Source: Microbispora sp. H13382 (GTDB lineage: Bacteria > Actinomycetota > Actinomycetes > Streptosporangiales > Streptosporangiaceae). Taken from it: 64,000 nt of DNA. This document shows, one piece after another, positions 8,334-17,249 of the stretch; the stretch's first letter is position 1, and the number at the start of each line of letters is the position of its first letter. The stretch is from the NCBI RefSeq assembly GCF_014161445.1, contig NZ_JABBXA010000005.1, positions 372,001 through 436,000 of the forward strand, in the 5' to 3' direction. The notes under the pieces were generated by a model that did not search any database, had not been told where the DNA came from, and worked only from the letters and a program-made list of their open reading frames with translations. The translations under genes were made by a program, and so were the position numbers.

Positions 8334-9248
8334 TCAGCCCACTCCAGGTGTCTCGTGCCCGGCCTCCACCCGTACGGACAGGAAGCGGGCGGCCTCGTCG
8401 AGCGCCTCGTCGGCCTCGTCGAGGTGGCCGAAGTGGTTCTGGAACACGTGCGGCACCTGCGCCCAGACCCGCAGCGTGACGTCCACGTCGTCCGCGGCGG
8501 CGCGTGCGGCGAGCCGGACGGCGTCGTCCAGCAGGAGTTCGTTCGAGCCGGCCTGTACCAGCAACGGGGACAGGCCCCGCAGGTCGGCGAACACGGGACT
8601 CGCCAGTGGGTGGGCGGGGTCCTGGCCGGCCAGGTAGTGGGTGGCGAACGCCTGGATCGCCTCCGGGGTGAAGATCGGGTCGGCCTCCTTCTTCGTGCTC
8701 ATGCTCTGCCCGCCGAGTGTCAGGTCGACCCACGGGGAGAAGACGACCGCGCCCGCCGGCTGAGGCAGGCCGGCGTCGCGGGCCGCGACCAGGGTGGCGA
8801 CGGCGAGCCCGCCACCGGCGGAGTCTCCGGCGAGCACCAGTTCCTCCGGTCGTACGCCCTCGTCGAGCAGTGCCCGGTAGGCGGCGAGACCGTCGTCCAC
8901 CGCTGCGGGGAAGGGGTGTTCGGGGGCCAGCCGGTAGTCCAGCGACGTCGTGCGCAGCCGGGCACGAGACGCCAACTGGGCGGTGATCCCCGTGTGCGTG
9001 CCGGGCGACCCCACGACGTAGCCGCCTCCGTGGAGATAGAGCAGCCGCCCGCGACCGGTGGCGGTGGCCGGGGTCAGGTCGAGCGCGGGACGGCCGCCGA
9101 GCACCGTCTCGCGCACCGCGACGTCGTCGGGCCGGGGCCGGGACAGGGCGCCGGCGAATCCGGCGCGCTGCTCCGCCAGCGTCGGGTTCGGGTGGACGGG
9201 AGCGTTGCGGTGCAGGGCGTCGACGGCCTCGCGCTGCTTGCGGGTCAT
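8334..9248 (-). CDS. Alpha/beta hydrolase of the hormone-sensitive-lipase (HSL) family
   Basis: A 304-residue esterase/lipase. Oxyanion-hole motif HGGG (residues 73-76), the HSL segment DYRLAPEHPFPAAVDD, and nucleophile elbow GDSAGG (Ser143); a likely Asp in ...ELLLDDAV... and His in VPHVFQ complete the triad. The ATG at 9248 is chosen for GGAGG five bases upstream; an ATG at 9260 is possible. It is divergent from a MarR gene with a perfect palindrome between them, so MarR repression is expected. The substrate, a short acyl ester, is a family-level inference. Confidence 0.9.
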   Translation of the reverse strand: MTRKQREAVDALHRNAPVHPNPTLAEQRAGFAGALSRPRPDDVAVRETVLGGRPALDLTPATATGRGRLLYLHGGGYVVGSPGTHTGITAQLASRARLRTTSLDYRLAPEHPFPAAVDDGLAAYRALLDEGVRPEELVLAGDSAGGGLAVATLVAARDAGLPQPAGAVVFSPWVDLTLGGQSMSTKKEADPIFTPEAIQAFATHYLAGQDPAHPLASPVFADLRGLSPLLVQAGSNELLLDDAVRLAARAAADDVDVTLRVWAQVPHVFQNHFGHLDEADEALDEAARFLSVRVEAGHETPGVG

Positions 9249-9280
9249 CCGGACCTCCATGGGGATCGAGGGTGAGAGAA

Positions 9281-9298
9281 TGCATTACTTGTAATGCA
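9281..9298. promoter_or_regulatory. Perfect palindromic MarR operator
   Basis: TGCATTAC-TT-GTAATGCA, with 8-bp arms and a 2-bp centre, is typical of MarR sites. It lies between the divergent hydrolase and MarR genes and directly abuts the MarR 5' region. Confidence 0.75.
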
Positions 9299-9348
9299 CT
9301 TGTGTGACCCCTCAACCTGATTCCAGAGAAGATGATTCCTTGGAATCC

Positions 9349-9810
9349 ATGAAAGCGGTATCTGTGACGGATGTCACTCGCCTGTTCGTCGACCTCGTCC
9401 GCGTGGAGACCCGGCTGTACAACGCGGTGAGCGACCGGCTGCGCGCCGAGCACGGCGTCAGCCTGGGTCAGTTCGAGTTCCTGGAGATCATCGACCGCCG
9501 CCCCGGGTGCCGGGTGCTCGACATCGTGCGCGAGGTGGGCATCACCGTCGGCGCCGTGAGCAAGGCGGTCGACCGGCTCGAGAGCGCGGGCTGGTGCGTG
9601 CGCGCGGCACATCCGGAGGACCGGCGGTCCTCCGTGCTCAGCCTCACGCCGGAAGGCGCACGGATCCTGGCCGCCGCACGCCCCACCGTCGCGGACGAGC
9701 TGGCCGCCCGCACGGCCACCGTCCCCGCCGCCGACCTCGCCCGGACCGCCGTGACACTCGCCGCCCTGCGCGCGGTGCTGGAGGAGCGCCCTCAGGACGG
9801 GTCCTCATAG
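9349..9810 (+). CDS. MarR-family transcriptional regulator
   Basis: A ~153-residue winged-helix repressor (FLEIIDRRPGCRVLDIVREVGITVGAVSKAVDRLESAGWCVR, then wing PEDRRSSVLSLTPEGARIL). The start is uncertain: the ATG at 9349 gives a normal MarR N-terminus, while a GTG at 9304 would add 15 residues but has no ribosome site and nearly touches the operator. It likely represses the divergent HSL-family hydrolase and itself. Its stop overlaps the end of the convergent response-regulator gene by a few bases. Confidence 0.88.
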   Translation: MKAVSVTDVTRLFVDLVRVETRLYNAVSDRLRAEHGVSLGQFEFLEIIDRRPGCRVLDIVREVGITVGAVSKAVDRLESAGWCVRAAHPEDRRSSVLSLTPEGARILAAARPTVADELAARTATVPAADLARTAVTLAALRAVLEERPQDGSS

Positions 9811-10467
9811 CCAGCCGGGCTTGACCAGGCCCGACTCGTACGCGATGACCACGAGCTGGGCCCGGTCGCGGGCGTGGAGCTTGGTCATCGTCCGGCTCAC
9901 GTGGGTCTTGGCCGTCGCCGGGGACATGTAGAGCCGGGTGGCGATCTCGTCGTTCGTCATGCCGGTGCCCACGAGCGCGAGCACCTCCCGCTCCCGATCG
10001 GTCAGCGCGTCGAGGCTGGTCGCGATGCCCGGCTCCTTGGCGCGGGCGACGTACTCGGCGATGAGCCTGCGCGTCACGCCGGGGGACAGCAGCGCGTCGC
10101 CGGAGGCCACAACCCGGACGGCCTGGATCAGCTCGGCCGGCTCGGTGTCCTTGACCAGGAAGCCGCTCGCGCCGCCGCGCAGGGCCTCGAAGACGTACTC
10201 GTCCAGCTCGAACGTGGTGAGCATGACGATCTTCACGTCGGTGAGGGCGGGGTCGTCCCCGATGCGGCGGGTGGCCGTGAGTCCGTCGGTGCCGGGCATG
10301 CGGATGTCCATCAGCACGACGTCGGGGCGCAGGTCCCGGGTGAGCTGGACGGCCTGCTCGCCGTCCCCGGCCTCGCCCACGACGGTCATGCCCTCCTGCG
10401 CGTCGAGCAGGGCCCGGAACCCGGCCCGTACCAGCGCCTGGTCGTCGGCGAGCAGGACGCGTATCAA
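9805..10467 (-). CDS. NarL/LuxR-family response regulator
   Basis: 220 residues: a receiver domain with phosphoacceptor Asp54 (VVLMDIRMPG), conserved acidic pair ADD near residue 8 and Lys in LVKDTEPAE, then a LuxR HTH (LTDREREVLALVGTGMTNDEIATRLYMSPATAKTH). The TTG start at 10467 is set by GAAGGAG five bases upstream and overlaps the kinase stop (TTGA), so the two are translationally coupled. It is partner of the upstream kinase and closely similar to the regulator at 62915. Confidence 0.92.
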   Translation of the reverse strand: MIRVLLADDQALVRAGFRALLDAQEGMTVVGEAGDGEQAVQLTRDLRPDVVLMDIRMPGTDGLTATRRIGDDPALTDVKIVMLTTFELDEYVFEALRGGASGFLVKDTEPAELIQAVRVVASGDALLSPGVTRRLIAEYVARAKEPGIATSLDALTDREREVLALVGTGMTNDEIATRLYMSPATAKTHVSRTMTKLHARDRAQLVVIAYESGLVKPGWL

Positions 10468-11621
10468 TTCGGCTCCTTCAGTCCGGCGGATGGGGGGAGG
10501 GGGAGGCGGGCCTGCACCTGGAAGCCACCGCCCGGCCGGGGGCCGGCCGTCAGCGACCCACCGAGCGCGGCGGCCCGCTCCCGCATGCCGGGGATGCCGT
10601 TGCCGCCGCCCAGGCTTGTCTCGGCCCGTGCCGCGCCCGCGCCGTCGTCCTCGACCGCCACGACCAGCTCCTCCGGCGCGTACGCGACGCGGACGGTCAC
10701 CCGCGAACCGGGCGCGTGGCGCGAGACGTTCGTCAGCGACTCCTGGACGATCCGGTAGCCGGCCCGGTCGACGCTCGCGGGCAGCGGGCGTTCCCGCCCG
10801 GCGACCTCCAGCCTGACCTGCAGGCCGCTGCGCCCGGTCAGGTCGGCCAGGTGGGCCATCCCGGCGGTGGGGGAGCGCGGGGCGCCGTCCCTGAGCAGGT
10901 CGAGCACGCCGCGCATCTCGGTCAGCACGTCCTTGGACGCCTGCTTGATCGTGCTCAGCGCGGTGCGGGCCTGCTCGGGGTGGTCGTCCAGCAGGTGCAG
11001 TGCGGTGGACGCCTGGACGTGGATCAGCGAGATGTTGTGGGCGAGCACGTCGTGCAGCTCCTGGGCCATGGTCAGTCGTTCCTCGCTCGCCTGCCGCCTG
11101 GCCTCCTCCCGCTCGACCCGCTCGCGTTCGGCGAGGCGCTCGCGGCGCACGCGGTAGAACTCCGCGACGGTCAGCGTGAGCAGCAGGTACGCCGCGACGG
11201 CGGTGTGGTGGAAGAGACTCGCCTGATGGGGGATGAGCCAGGTGGCGTAGGCGACCACGAACAGGAAGAACGCCGTCGACGACAGCCACGCCGCGCGGCG
11301 GTGCCCGGACAGCACCGCGTTGAAAATCACGATGATCGGGCTGAGGAACACGGGCCCGTACGCGTAGTCGAACAGCATGTAGACCGAGGTCGCCGTCAGC
11401 GTGACGGTCAGCGCGGCGACCGGGTACCGGCGGCGCAGCGCGATCGCGAACGCCCCCACCAGCAGCAGCGCGTAACCCCACCATGTCAGCGGCACCCGCC
11501 CGAGGTCGGGGTTGCGCAGCTGCCAGTATTGGGCGCCCATCGACAGGAACACCTGGGCGATCCCGACGATGACCGGCAGGACGGGATCGATGCGGTGATA
11601 CAACGCGGAACCGGGGCGCAC
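10464..11621 (-). CDS. NarL-type sensor histidine kinase (HisKA_3)
   Basis: 385 residues: about four to six transmembrane segments in residues 15-155 with short loops (membrane-sensing type), then the HisKA_3 dimerisation region with phospho-His at about 190 (AQELHDVLAHNISLIHVQAS), and a HATPase_c domain with VEDDGAGAA and GGGNGIPGMRERAAALGG. No periplasmic sensor domain is present, so the signal is probably membrane-linked. It overlaps the regulator gene by four bases. Confidence 0.92.
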   Translation of the reverse strand: MRPGSALYHRIDPVLPVIVGIAQVFLSMGAQYWQLRNPDLGRVPLTWWGYALLLVGAFAIALRRRYPVAALTVTLTATSVYMLFDYAYGPVFLSPIIVIFNAVLSGHRRAAWLSSTAFFLFVVAYATWLIPHQASLFHHTAVAAYLLLTLTVAEFYRVRRERLAERERVEREEARRQASEERLTMAQELHDVLAHNISLIHVQASTALHLLDDHPEQARTALSTIKQASKDVLTEMRGVLDLLRDGAPRSPTAGMAHLADLTGRSGLQVRLEVAGRERPLPASVDRAGYRIVQESLTNVSRHAPGSRVTVRVAYAPEELVVAVEDDGAGAARAETSLGGGNGIPGMRERAAALGGSLTAGPRPGGGFQVQARLPLPPSAGLKEPN

Positions 11622-11929
11622 ACCCGCACGCTAGGCCATCGTCGCAGGCGGCCGCATCCGCCGGCCGCCGCAGTCGGTCGTACGACGGACGGAGTATGTT
11701 CCGCTCGCCTGGTCTCCCCGCGTCGCCCGTCGCCCTGCCTCATCGTGGTCGGCACTGCGAGACGAACATCATTCACGCGAACGGCGGCTCGTTTCCCCGC
11801 TAACTCCTCAGTCCCGTTCCTCAGGCCGGCCGCGCAGTGGCCGGACGTCCAAATGCGGACAATCTCGCAGCGATTCTGACCTCCGTGAGTCATGCTGGAG
11901 TGATCGCGCGTGTGGTGGAGGTGCCAGGC
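11622..11929. other. Intergenic region between divergent kinase and gamma-glutamyltransferase genes
   Basis: About 308 bp holding the promoters of the two divergent genes. I see a good GGAGGT ribosome site just before 11930 but no convincing palindrome, repeat or small gene. Confidence 0.5.
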
Positions 11930-13705
11930 ATGAGGAGCGTCGTCGTCACTTCGCTGGGACTGGTCACGCTGGCGGGCCTCCTCGCCCCGCCCGCCCGGGC
12001 CGGCGTGCATCCTCCACCTCCGCAGGAGGTCAAGCGGCCGGTCGCGGAGGGGTACGGCGGGGCCGTGGCGACCGTGGACCTCGACGCGAGCAAGGCCGCG
12101 CTCTCGGTGCTGCGCCAGGGCGGCAACGCGATGGACGCGGCGGTGGCGGGGGCGGCGGCGCTGGGCGTGACCGAGCCCTACTCGGCCGGGCTGGCCGGGG
12201 GCGGCTTCATCGTCTACTACGACGCCCGCAGGCGGAAGGTGACCACGATCGACGGGCGGGAGACCGCCCCGCGGGCGATGACCTCGACGGCGTTCGAGGG
12301 CATCCCGTTCGACGAGGCCGTCACCAGCGGGCTGTCGGTCGGCGTCCCCGGCAGCGTGGCGCAGTGGGACATGGCGCTGCGCCGGTACGGCACGATGCCG
12401 CTGCGGCAGGCGCTGCGCCCCGCGATCGAGATCGCCGAGAAGGGCTTCGTCGTCGACCAGACGTTCCACGACCAGACGCAGCAGAACGCCGGCCGCTTCG
12501 CCGACTTCACCTCGACCGCCTCGCTCTACCTGCCGGGCGGGCAGCCGCCGCCGGTCGGCTCGGTCTTCCGCAACCCCGACCTCGCGCGCACCTACCGTGA
12601 GCTGGGCATCCGCGGCCCGGCCTGGTTGTACGGCGGCGCGCTCGGGCGGGAGATCGTCGCCACCGTGAAGAAGCCGCCGGTGCGCCAGGGGGCCGCCAGG
12701 AACGTCAGGACCGGCCTGATGGAGGTCTCCGACCTTACGGCTTACCGGGCGCTCGAACGGCCGCCCACCAAGGTCACGTACAAGGGCCTCGACGTGTACG
12801 GCATGGCGCCGCCGTCGTCCGGCGGATCGACCGTGGGGGAGGCGCTGAAGATCCTGGAGGCCCTCCCGAAGGTCGGCCTGCACGAATACCTGGAGGCGTC
12901 CCGGCTCGCCTTCGCCGACCGCAACGCCTACGTCGGCGACCCGGCGTACGTGGACGTGCCGCTGGATCAGCTGCTCTCCGACGGGTTCGCCAAGGAGCGC
13001 GCCTGCCTGATCGGCCCGCGGGCGATGGCGCACCCCGCCGCGCCCGGGTCGCCCGACGGGTCCTACTCCTCGTGCGCCTCCGCGGCTCCGGCGGCCTCGG
13101 CGCCCGAGGAGAAGAAGGAGGGGCCGGAGACCACCCACCTCGTGGTGACCGACCGCTGGGGCGACGTGGCGGCCTACAACATCACGATCGAGCAGACCGG
13201 CGGCAGCGGCATCGTGGTGCCCGGCCGCGGCATCCTGCTCAACAACGAGCTGACCGACTTCACCTTCGGCCCGGCGCCGGGCGACCCGAACCTGCCCGCG
13301 CCCGGCAAGCGCCCGAGGTCGTCCATGGCCCCCACCATCGTGCTCAAGGACGGCGGGCCGCTGCTCGCCGTCGGCTCACCCGGCGGCGCGACGATCATCA
13401 CGACCGTGCTGCAGATCCTGGTGAACCGGCTCGACTTCGGCATGTCGCTCCCGGAGGCCGTGGCCGCGCCCCGCGCCTCGCAGCGCAACACCGCCGCCAC
13501 CCAGGCCGAGCCCGCGTTCACCGAGCGGTACGGCGCGGAGCTGACCGCGCTCGGTCACACGCTGACGGACGTCCCCGGGCCGCCGGCGGGGGAGATCGGC
13601 GCGGCGACCGGCCTGGAGTTCCTGCGGAACGGCCGTGTCCAGGCGGTCGCCGAGCCCGCGCGGCGCGGCGGAGGCAGCGCCCTCGTGGTCAGCACACGTC
13701 GCTGA
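11930..13705 (+). CDS. ggt: Gamma-glutamyltransferase (glutathione hydrolase)
   Basis: An exported 591-residue Ntn-hydrolase zymogen. A signal peptide spans residues 1-24 (hydrophobic run ending PPARA). The large subunit carries GGNAMDAAVAGAAALGV and SAGLAGGGF; the autocleavage/catalytic Thr is about residue 402 in PETTHLVVTD, followed by the small subunit (...GILLNNELTDF, KRPRSSMAPTIVL, GSPGGATIITTVLQ). It cleaves gamma-glutamyl bonds of glutathione and related peptides outside the cytoplasm. The ATG at 11930 has GGAGGT seven bases upstream. A Ser/Ala/Glu-rich loop precedes the cleavage site. Confidence 0.93.
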   Translation: MRSVVVTSLGLVTLAGLLAPPARAGVHPPPPQEVKRPVAEGYGGAVATVDLDASKAALSVLRQGGNAMDAAVAGAAALGVTEPYSAGLAGGGFIVYYDARRRKVTTIDGRETAPRAMTSTAFEGIPFDEAVTSGLSVGVPGSVAQWDMALRRYGTMPLRQALRPAIEIAEKGFVVDQTFHDQTQQNAGRFADFTSTASLYLPGGQPPPVGSVFRNPDLARTYRELGIRGPAWLYGGALGREIVATVKKPPVRQGAARNVRTGLMEVSDLTAYRALERPPTKVTYKGLDVYGMAPPSSGGSTVGEALKILEALPKVGLHEYLEASRLAFADRNAYVGDPAYVDVPLDQLLSDGFAKERACLIGPRAMAHPAAPGSPDGSYSSCASAAPAASAPEEKKEGPETTHLVVTDRWGDVAAYNITIEQTGGSGIVVPGRGILLNNELTDFTFGPAPGDPNLPAPGKRPRSSMAPTIVLKDGGPLLAVGSPGGATIITTVLQILVNRLDFGMSLPEAVAAPRASQRNTAATQAEPAFTERYGAELTALGHTLTDVPGPPAGEIGAATGLEFLRNGRVQAVAEPARRGGGSALVVSTRR

Positions 13706-13722
13706 TCAGGTCAGCCCTCTAG

Positions 13723-15186
13723 TCAGCCTCGGGCGCCGATGAGCTCGTAGGCCTCCGGCTTCACCTTCCGGGTGCGTGCCCAGTACTCGAAGGTGAAGCC
13801 AGGCCAGAGCGTGCGGTTCTTGCCGTGCTCGTCCAGATACCAGCTGGTGCAGCCGCCCTCGCTCCAGACCAGCCGGTCGAGCCGCCGCTGCAGGCGGTCG
13901 TTGTAGGCCCGCTGCGCCGACGGCCGTACGTCCAGGGCCTTCGCCTTGGTCTTCGACAGCAGCCGCAGGCAGTCCATGACGTACCGGACCTGCGCTTCGA
14001 TCATGAAGACGACCGAGGTGTGCGCGAGGCCGGTGTTGGGGCCGAGCAGGAAGAACAGGTTGGGGAAGCCGGCGGTGGTGACGCCGTGGTAGGCCTCGAT
14101 GCCGTCGCGCCACGCGTCCTGGATCTTGACGCCGCTCCTGCCGACGATCCGCTGCTCGTTGAGGGAGTCGACCACCCGGAAGCCCGTGCCGTACACGATC
14201 ACGTCGACCTCGTGCTCGCGCCCCGCGGCGTCCACGACCGACCGCTCCCTGATCTCGGTGATCCGGTCGGTGACCAGCTCGACGTTGTCCCTGGTCAGAG
14301 CGGGATAGTAGTCGCTGGACTGCAGGATGCGCTTGCAGCCGATGGTGTAGTCGGGCGTCAGCTTCGCGTGCAGCGCGGGGTCGGGCACCTGCCGGGCCAG
14401 GTGCCGCTCGGCCAACGCCTGGTGGGCCTTCATCAGCCGGGGGCTGATCGTGAAGCCCACGGCCCGGGCCTCCAGCAGCCAGTAGACGGCGTCGCGCAGC
14501 AGGCGGGCGCCGACCGGCGTCTCCATGGCCCGCTTCAGCCGCCCGTCGATCGGCAGGTCCGGTCTGGGCTGGATCCACGGCGGGGTGCGCTGGAAGACGG
14601 TGAGCCGGCTCGCCTGCTCGGCGACGACCGGGACGAACTGGACCGCCGACGCGCCGGTGCCGACGACCGCGACGCGCCTGCCGTTCAGGTCCGCGGAGTG
14701 GTCCCACCGGGCGGAGTGGAACGCGGTGCCGGTGAAGCGCTCACGGCCGGGGATCTCGGGGAGCGACGGCACGTGCAGGGCGCCGATGCCGGACACGACG
14801 GCGTGGGTTTCGAAGGTCTCCCCGTCGCCGGTCGACACTCGCCACAGGGCCCGCTCGTCGTCGTACTCCAGCCCGCAGACCTCGGTGCCGAACCGCAGGT
14901 GGGGCTCCAGGCCGTACTTGCGGGCGCAGGCCCGCATGTAGTCCCAGATCTCCTCCTGAGGGGAGAACAGCCGCGACCAGCCGTGGTTGAGCTCGAACGA
15001 GAAGGAGTACAGCGGCGAGGGGACGTCGCAGGCGCAGCCGGGATAGGTGTTGTCCCGCCAGGTGCCGCCGAGCTCGCCGGCCTTCTCCAGGATCACGAAG
15101 TCGTGGTAGCCGGCCTCCTTCAGCTTGATGGCCATGCAGAGCCCGGCGAACCCGGAACCGATGATCGTGACGCCCGGACTGGGCAT
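13723..15186 (-). CDS. FAD-dependent Baeyer-Villiger-type monooxygenase
   Basis: A 487-residue flavoprotein. The first Rossmann motif IIGSGFAGL is near the start, and the second (NADPH) VVGTGASAV follows the Baeyer-Villiger fingerprint FTGTAFHSARWDH (consensus FxGxxxHxxxW). YGTGF closes the FAD site. It probably oxidises a ketone to an ester or lactone using NADPH and O2. The ATG at 15186 has GGGGAGG upstream. It is convergent with ggt (17-bp gap). A clear inverted repeat 15 bp upstream suggests repression by a TetR-type protein, but no such gene adjoins it. Confidence 0.9.
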   Translation of the reverse strand: MPSPGVTIIGSGFAGLCMAIKLKEAGYHDFVILEKAGELGGTWRDNTYPGCACDVPSPLYSFSFELNHGWSRLFSPQEEIWDYMRACARKYGLEPHLRFGTEVCGLEYDDERALWRVSTGDGETFETHAVVSGIGALHVPSLPEIPGRERFTGTAFHSARWDHSADLNGRRVAVVGTGASAVQFVPVVAEQASRLTVFQRTPPWIQPRPDLPIDGRLKRAMETPVGARLLRDAVYWLLEARAVGFTISPRLMKAHQALAERHLARQVPDPALHAKLTPDYTIGCKRILQSSDYYPALTRDNVELVTDRITEIRERSVVDAAGREHEVDVIVYGTGFRVVDSLNEQRIVGRSGVKIQDAWRDGIEAYHGVTTAGFPNLFFLLGPNTGLAHTSVVFMIEAQVRYVMDCLRLLSKTKAKALDVRPSAQRAYNDRLQRRLDRLVWSEGGCTSWYLDEHGKNRTLWPGFTFEYWARTRKVKPEAYELIGARG

Positions 15187-15201
15187 GCGTCCTCCCCGTC
15201 C

Positions 15202-15221
15202 TATTGGAACTTCGTCCAATA
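15202..15221. promoter_or_regulatory. Inverted repeat upstream of the Baeyer-Villiger monooxygenase
   Basis: TATTGGA-ACTTCG-TCCAATA with perfect 7-bp arms, unusually AT-rich for this genome and just ahead of the ribosome site. Likely operator of an unlinked TetR-type repressor. Confidence 0.6.
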
Positions 15222-15245
15222 TATTCGCGTCCGTACGCCGGGGTC

Positions 15246-15323
15246 TAGCAGCACAGCCCAGCAACACGGTCCAGCAGCACAGTCCAGCAAGACAGTCCAG
15301 CAGCACAGCCCGGCAGCACAGTG
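15246..15323. repeat. 13-bp minisatellite (6 degenerate copies)
   Basis: Units of the form CAGCAGCACAGTC repeat six times with one or two changes each, upstream of the monooxygenase gene. No coding role is evident. Confidence 0.9.
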
Positions 15324-15518
15324 CGGCTTAAGCCCGCGGTGGTGGCGCCTATCCGGTGACGGCCAGAGAAGGCACTTGGCCGTTGTGGGGACGTTTGTGG
15401 CTCTCCGTCACCTTACGTCGCATCGGGCGGTTTTCGGGCCGGCCGTTCGCCTGGATGGGGCGCGCGGGCATGACAAAGCCGCCGACGGGCGCGGTCGTCG
15501 GCGGCTGGTACAGGTATG

Positions 15519-15692
15519 TCAGCGAACCAGGAGGTAGGCCACCACAGCGAGGATCACGACGACCGCCGCGCCGACGGCGATCCAAATCGGCAGGCGGGAC
15601 GGCTGCTCGCTGGAAGCCGCCGTGTCCTGCTGCTGCGCGAAGGCACGGAAAGCCTGGGTGTTTCCGGCCGGGTCGATCTGAGGGTCGGACAT
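15519..15692 (-). CDS. Small single-pass membrane protein
   Basis: 57 residues: a polar, Gln/Asp/Pro-rich N-terminus (MSDPQIDPAGNTQAFRAFAQ) followed by a single C-terminal transmembrane helix (IWIAVGAAVVVILAVVAYLL). The topology resembles tail-anchored small proteins found near SURF1 in other actinomycetes; the function is unknown. It is divergent from the SURF1 gene. The ribosome site is weak, but the sharp polar/hydrophobic layout and codon pattern support a real gene. Confidence 0.65.
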   Translation of the reverse strand: MSDPQIDPAGNTQAFRAFAQQQDTAASSEQPSRLPIWIAVGAAVVVILAVVAYLLVR

Positions 15693-15842
15693 GACCAAGA
15701 CTCTAGCGACACACGATGTGCCCCGGCTGTGATTTGTCGGATTTTGCCCTCTGGTAGCGCTGACTTGCGGCTCCTCCTCGCCGTCGCCCGTGACACCGGC
15801 GCGAATACCGGACCGGTGCGACCGGCGGATAGCGTTGTATCC

Positions 15843-16646
15843 ATGCTCCGCACCCTCCTGGCTCCCCGGCTGGTGGCCCTGCACCTGCTGGTCATCGGGG
15901 TGCTCGTGTCCTTCACCTTCCTCGGCCGCTGGCAACTCGGCGTCTTCGAGGCGTCGGGCGCCCCACGGCGGGCCCCCGACCCGGCGCCCGTCGCCGTCAC
16001 CGAACTGACCCAGGTGGGCCGGCACGTCAGCGGTGCCGCGATCAGCCGCAAAGTGACCGCCACGGGGACCTTCGACGCCGCGAACCAGTTGCTGGTGGCC
16101 GATCGGGTCGCCGACGTCGGCGCCCCCGGCGGCAGGGCGGCCCGGGGGGGCGGATTCTGGCTGCTCACCCCGCTGCGGCTCGCCGACGGCACGGTCGTCC
16201 CCGTCGTACGCGGCTGGGTCGCGACGGCGGCCGACCCCGCCGCGGCCGTGCCCGAGGGCGCCGTCACGGTGACCGGACGGCTGCGGCCGGCCGAGCAGAC
16301 CGACGACGTGATGCGCAGCGGCAACCTGCCGCGCGGCCAGGTGGCGACCGTGTCGACGGCGGAGCTGATCAACGTGTGGCCGGACGCGCGGGTGCGGGAC
16401 GGGTTCGTCGTCGTGACCGCCCAGGAGCCGCCGTCCCGCGCGACGCCGGTGGCCGTGTCCGCGCCGACCCAGGGCGGCGGCTTCACCTGGCGGAACCTGG
16501 CTTACGCCCTCCAGTGGTGGATCTTCGCGCTGTTCGCCGTGTACATGTGGTTCCACTTCGTCCGCGACGCCCTGCGCGGGCGGCGGAACCGGGAGGAGCG
16601 GCGGGAGGCGGAGCCGGCCGGGCCCGCCGCGCACGCCGAGGCCTGA
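15843..16646 (+). CDS. SURF1-family cytochrome oxidase assembly protein
   Basis: A 267-residue inner-membrane protein with the SURF1 layout: an N-terminal transmembrane helix (about 8-28, followed by LGRWQLGVFEASGA), a large extracytoplasmic domain (VTATGTFDAANQLLVADR, PVVRGWVAT, VTVTGRLRPAEQ), and a C-terminal helix preceded by the signature WRNLAYALQWWIFALFAVYMW. SURF1 helps insert heme a into cytochrome c oxidase. The C-terminal tail is Arg/Glu/Ala-rich. It is followed at 75 bp by the DUF3817 gene. Confidence 0.9.
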   Translation: MLRTLLAPRLVALHLLVIGVLVSFTFLGRWQLGVFEASGAPRRAPDPAPVAVTELTQVGRHVSGAAISRKVTATGTFDAANQLLVADRVADVGAPGGRAARGGGFWLLTPLRLADGTVVPVVRGWVATAADPAAAVPEGAVTVTGRLRPAEQTDDVMRSGNLPRGQVATVSTAELINVWPDARVRDGFVVVTAQEPPSRATPVAVSAPTQGGGFTWRNLAYALQWWIFALFAVYMWFHFVRDALRGRRNREERREAEPAGPAAHAEA

Positions 16647-16721
16647 CGGGCCCTGGAGCCCGGACCGCCGCCTCGCACGGATATCGTGTGGTGACCGTTT
16701 CCCCAGCACCCAGCAGAGGTA

Positions 16722-17042
16722 TTGATCGACGTGGAATCCGCGCTCAACTTCTACCGCGTCATGGCCTACATCGTCGGCGTGATGCTGCTCGTGCTGTGTG
16801 CCGGCATGGTCGTCAAGTACGGTTTCGACAACAACACGATGGTCGCGGTCGTCGGGCCGATCCACGGCTTCCTGTACATGGTCTATCTGGTTGCCGCGAT
16901 CAACCTGGGCCTGATCAAGGCTCGCTGGTCGGTCGGCTACCTGCTGCTCGTGCTCGTCGCGGGCACGATCCCGTTCCTGTCGTTCGTCCTGGAGCGGAAC
17001 GTCACCGACCGGGTCCGCAGGAGGATCGCGACCGCCTCGTGA
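16722..17042 (+). CDS. DUF3817 family small integral membrane protein
   Basis: 106 residues with three transmembrane helices. The family pattern is N-terminal FYRVMAYIVGVMLLVL, a conserved central GPIHGFLYMVYLVAAINL, and a third helix ending near LSFVLERNV. A TTG at 16722 has AGAGGT upstream; a GTG at 16731 is an alternative start. Function unknown; DUF3817 genes often sit near respiratory or heme genes in actinomycetes, consistent with SURF1 next door. A strong hairpin terminator follows. Confidence 0.85.
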   Translation: MIDVESALNFYRVMAYIVGVMLLVLCAGMVVKYGFDNNTMVAVVGPIHGFLYMVYLVAAINLGLIKARWSVGYLLLVLVAGTIPFLSFVLERNVTDRVRRRIATAS

Positions 17043-17092
17043 GCGCCGCCTCATAGGACACCGGCTCGTTGAACACCGGCTCCTGAACGCGA

Positions 17093-17123
17093 CCGGCCGG
17101 GCGCCGTGACGGCGCCCGGCCGG
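17093..17123 (+). terminator. Strong GC hairpin terminator after the DUF3817 gene
   Basis: Perfect 13-bp stem CCGGCCGGGCGCC / GGCGCCCGGCCGG with a GTGAC loop. There is no U-tract, as is usual for actinomycete terminators. Confidence 0.75.
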
Positions 17124-17153
17124 GGGTGTGCGCGAGGTCTGGAGCAGGCCGCT

Positions 17154-17233
17154 CAGTAGAGCAGCCGCCCAGTAGAACAGCTGCCCAGTAGAACAGTTGC
17201 CCAGTAGAACAGTTGCCCAGTAGAACAGTTGCT
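17154..17233. repeat. 16-bp minisatellite (5 copies)
   Basis: CAGTAGAACAGTTGCC-type units at 17154, 17170, 17186, 17202 and 17218, plus a decayed sixth. It ends about 17 bp from the stop of the small membrane-protein gene that reads toward it. Confidence 0.95.
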
Positions 17234-17249
17234 CAGTGGGACAGGCCGC

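Noticed and set aside
13706-14707. Gene on the minus strand overlapping the Baeyer-Villiger monooxygenase in another frame
   Set aside because: Low-complexity Arg/Pro/Gly composition; the monooxygenase frame carries all motifs.
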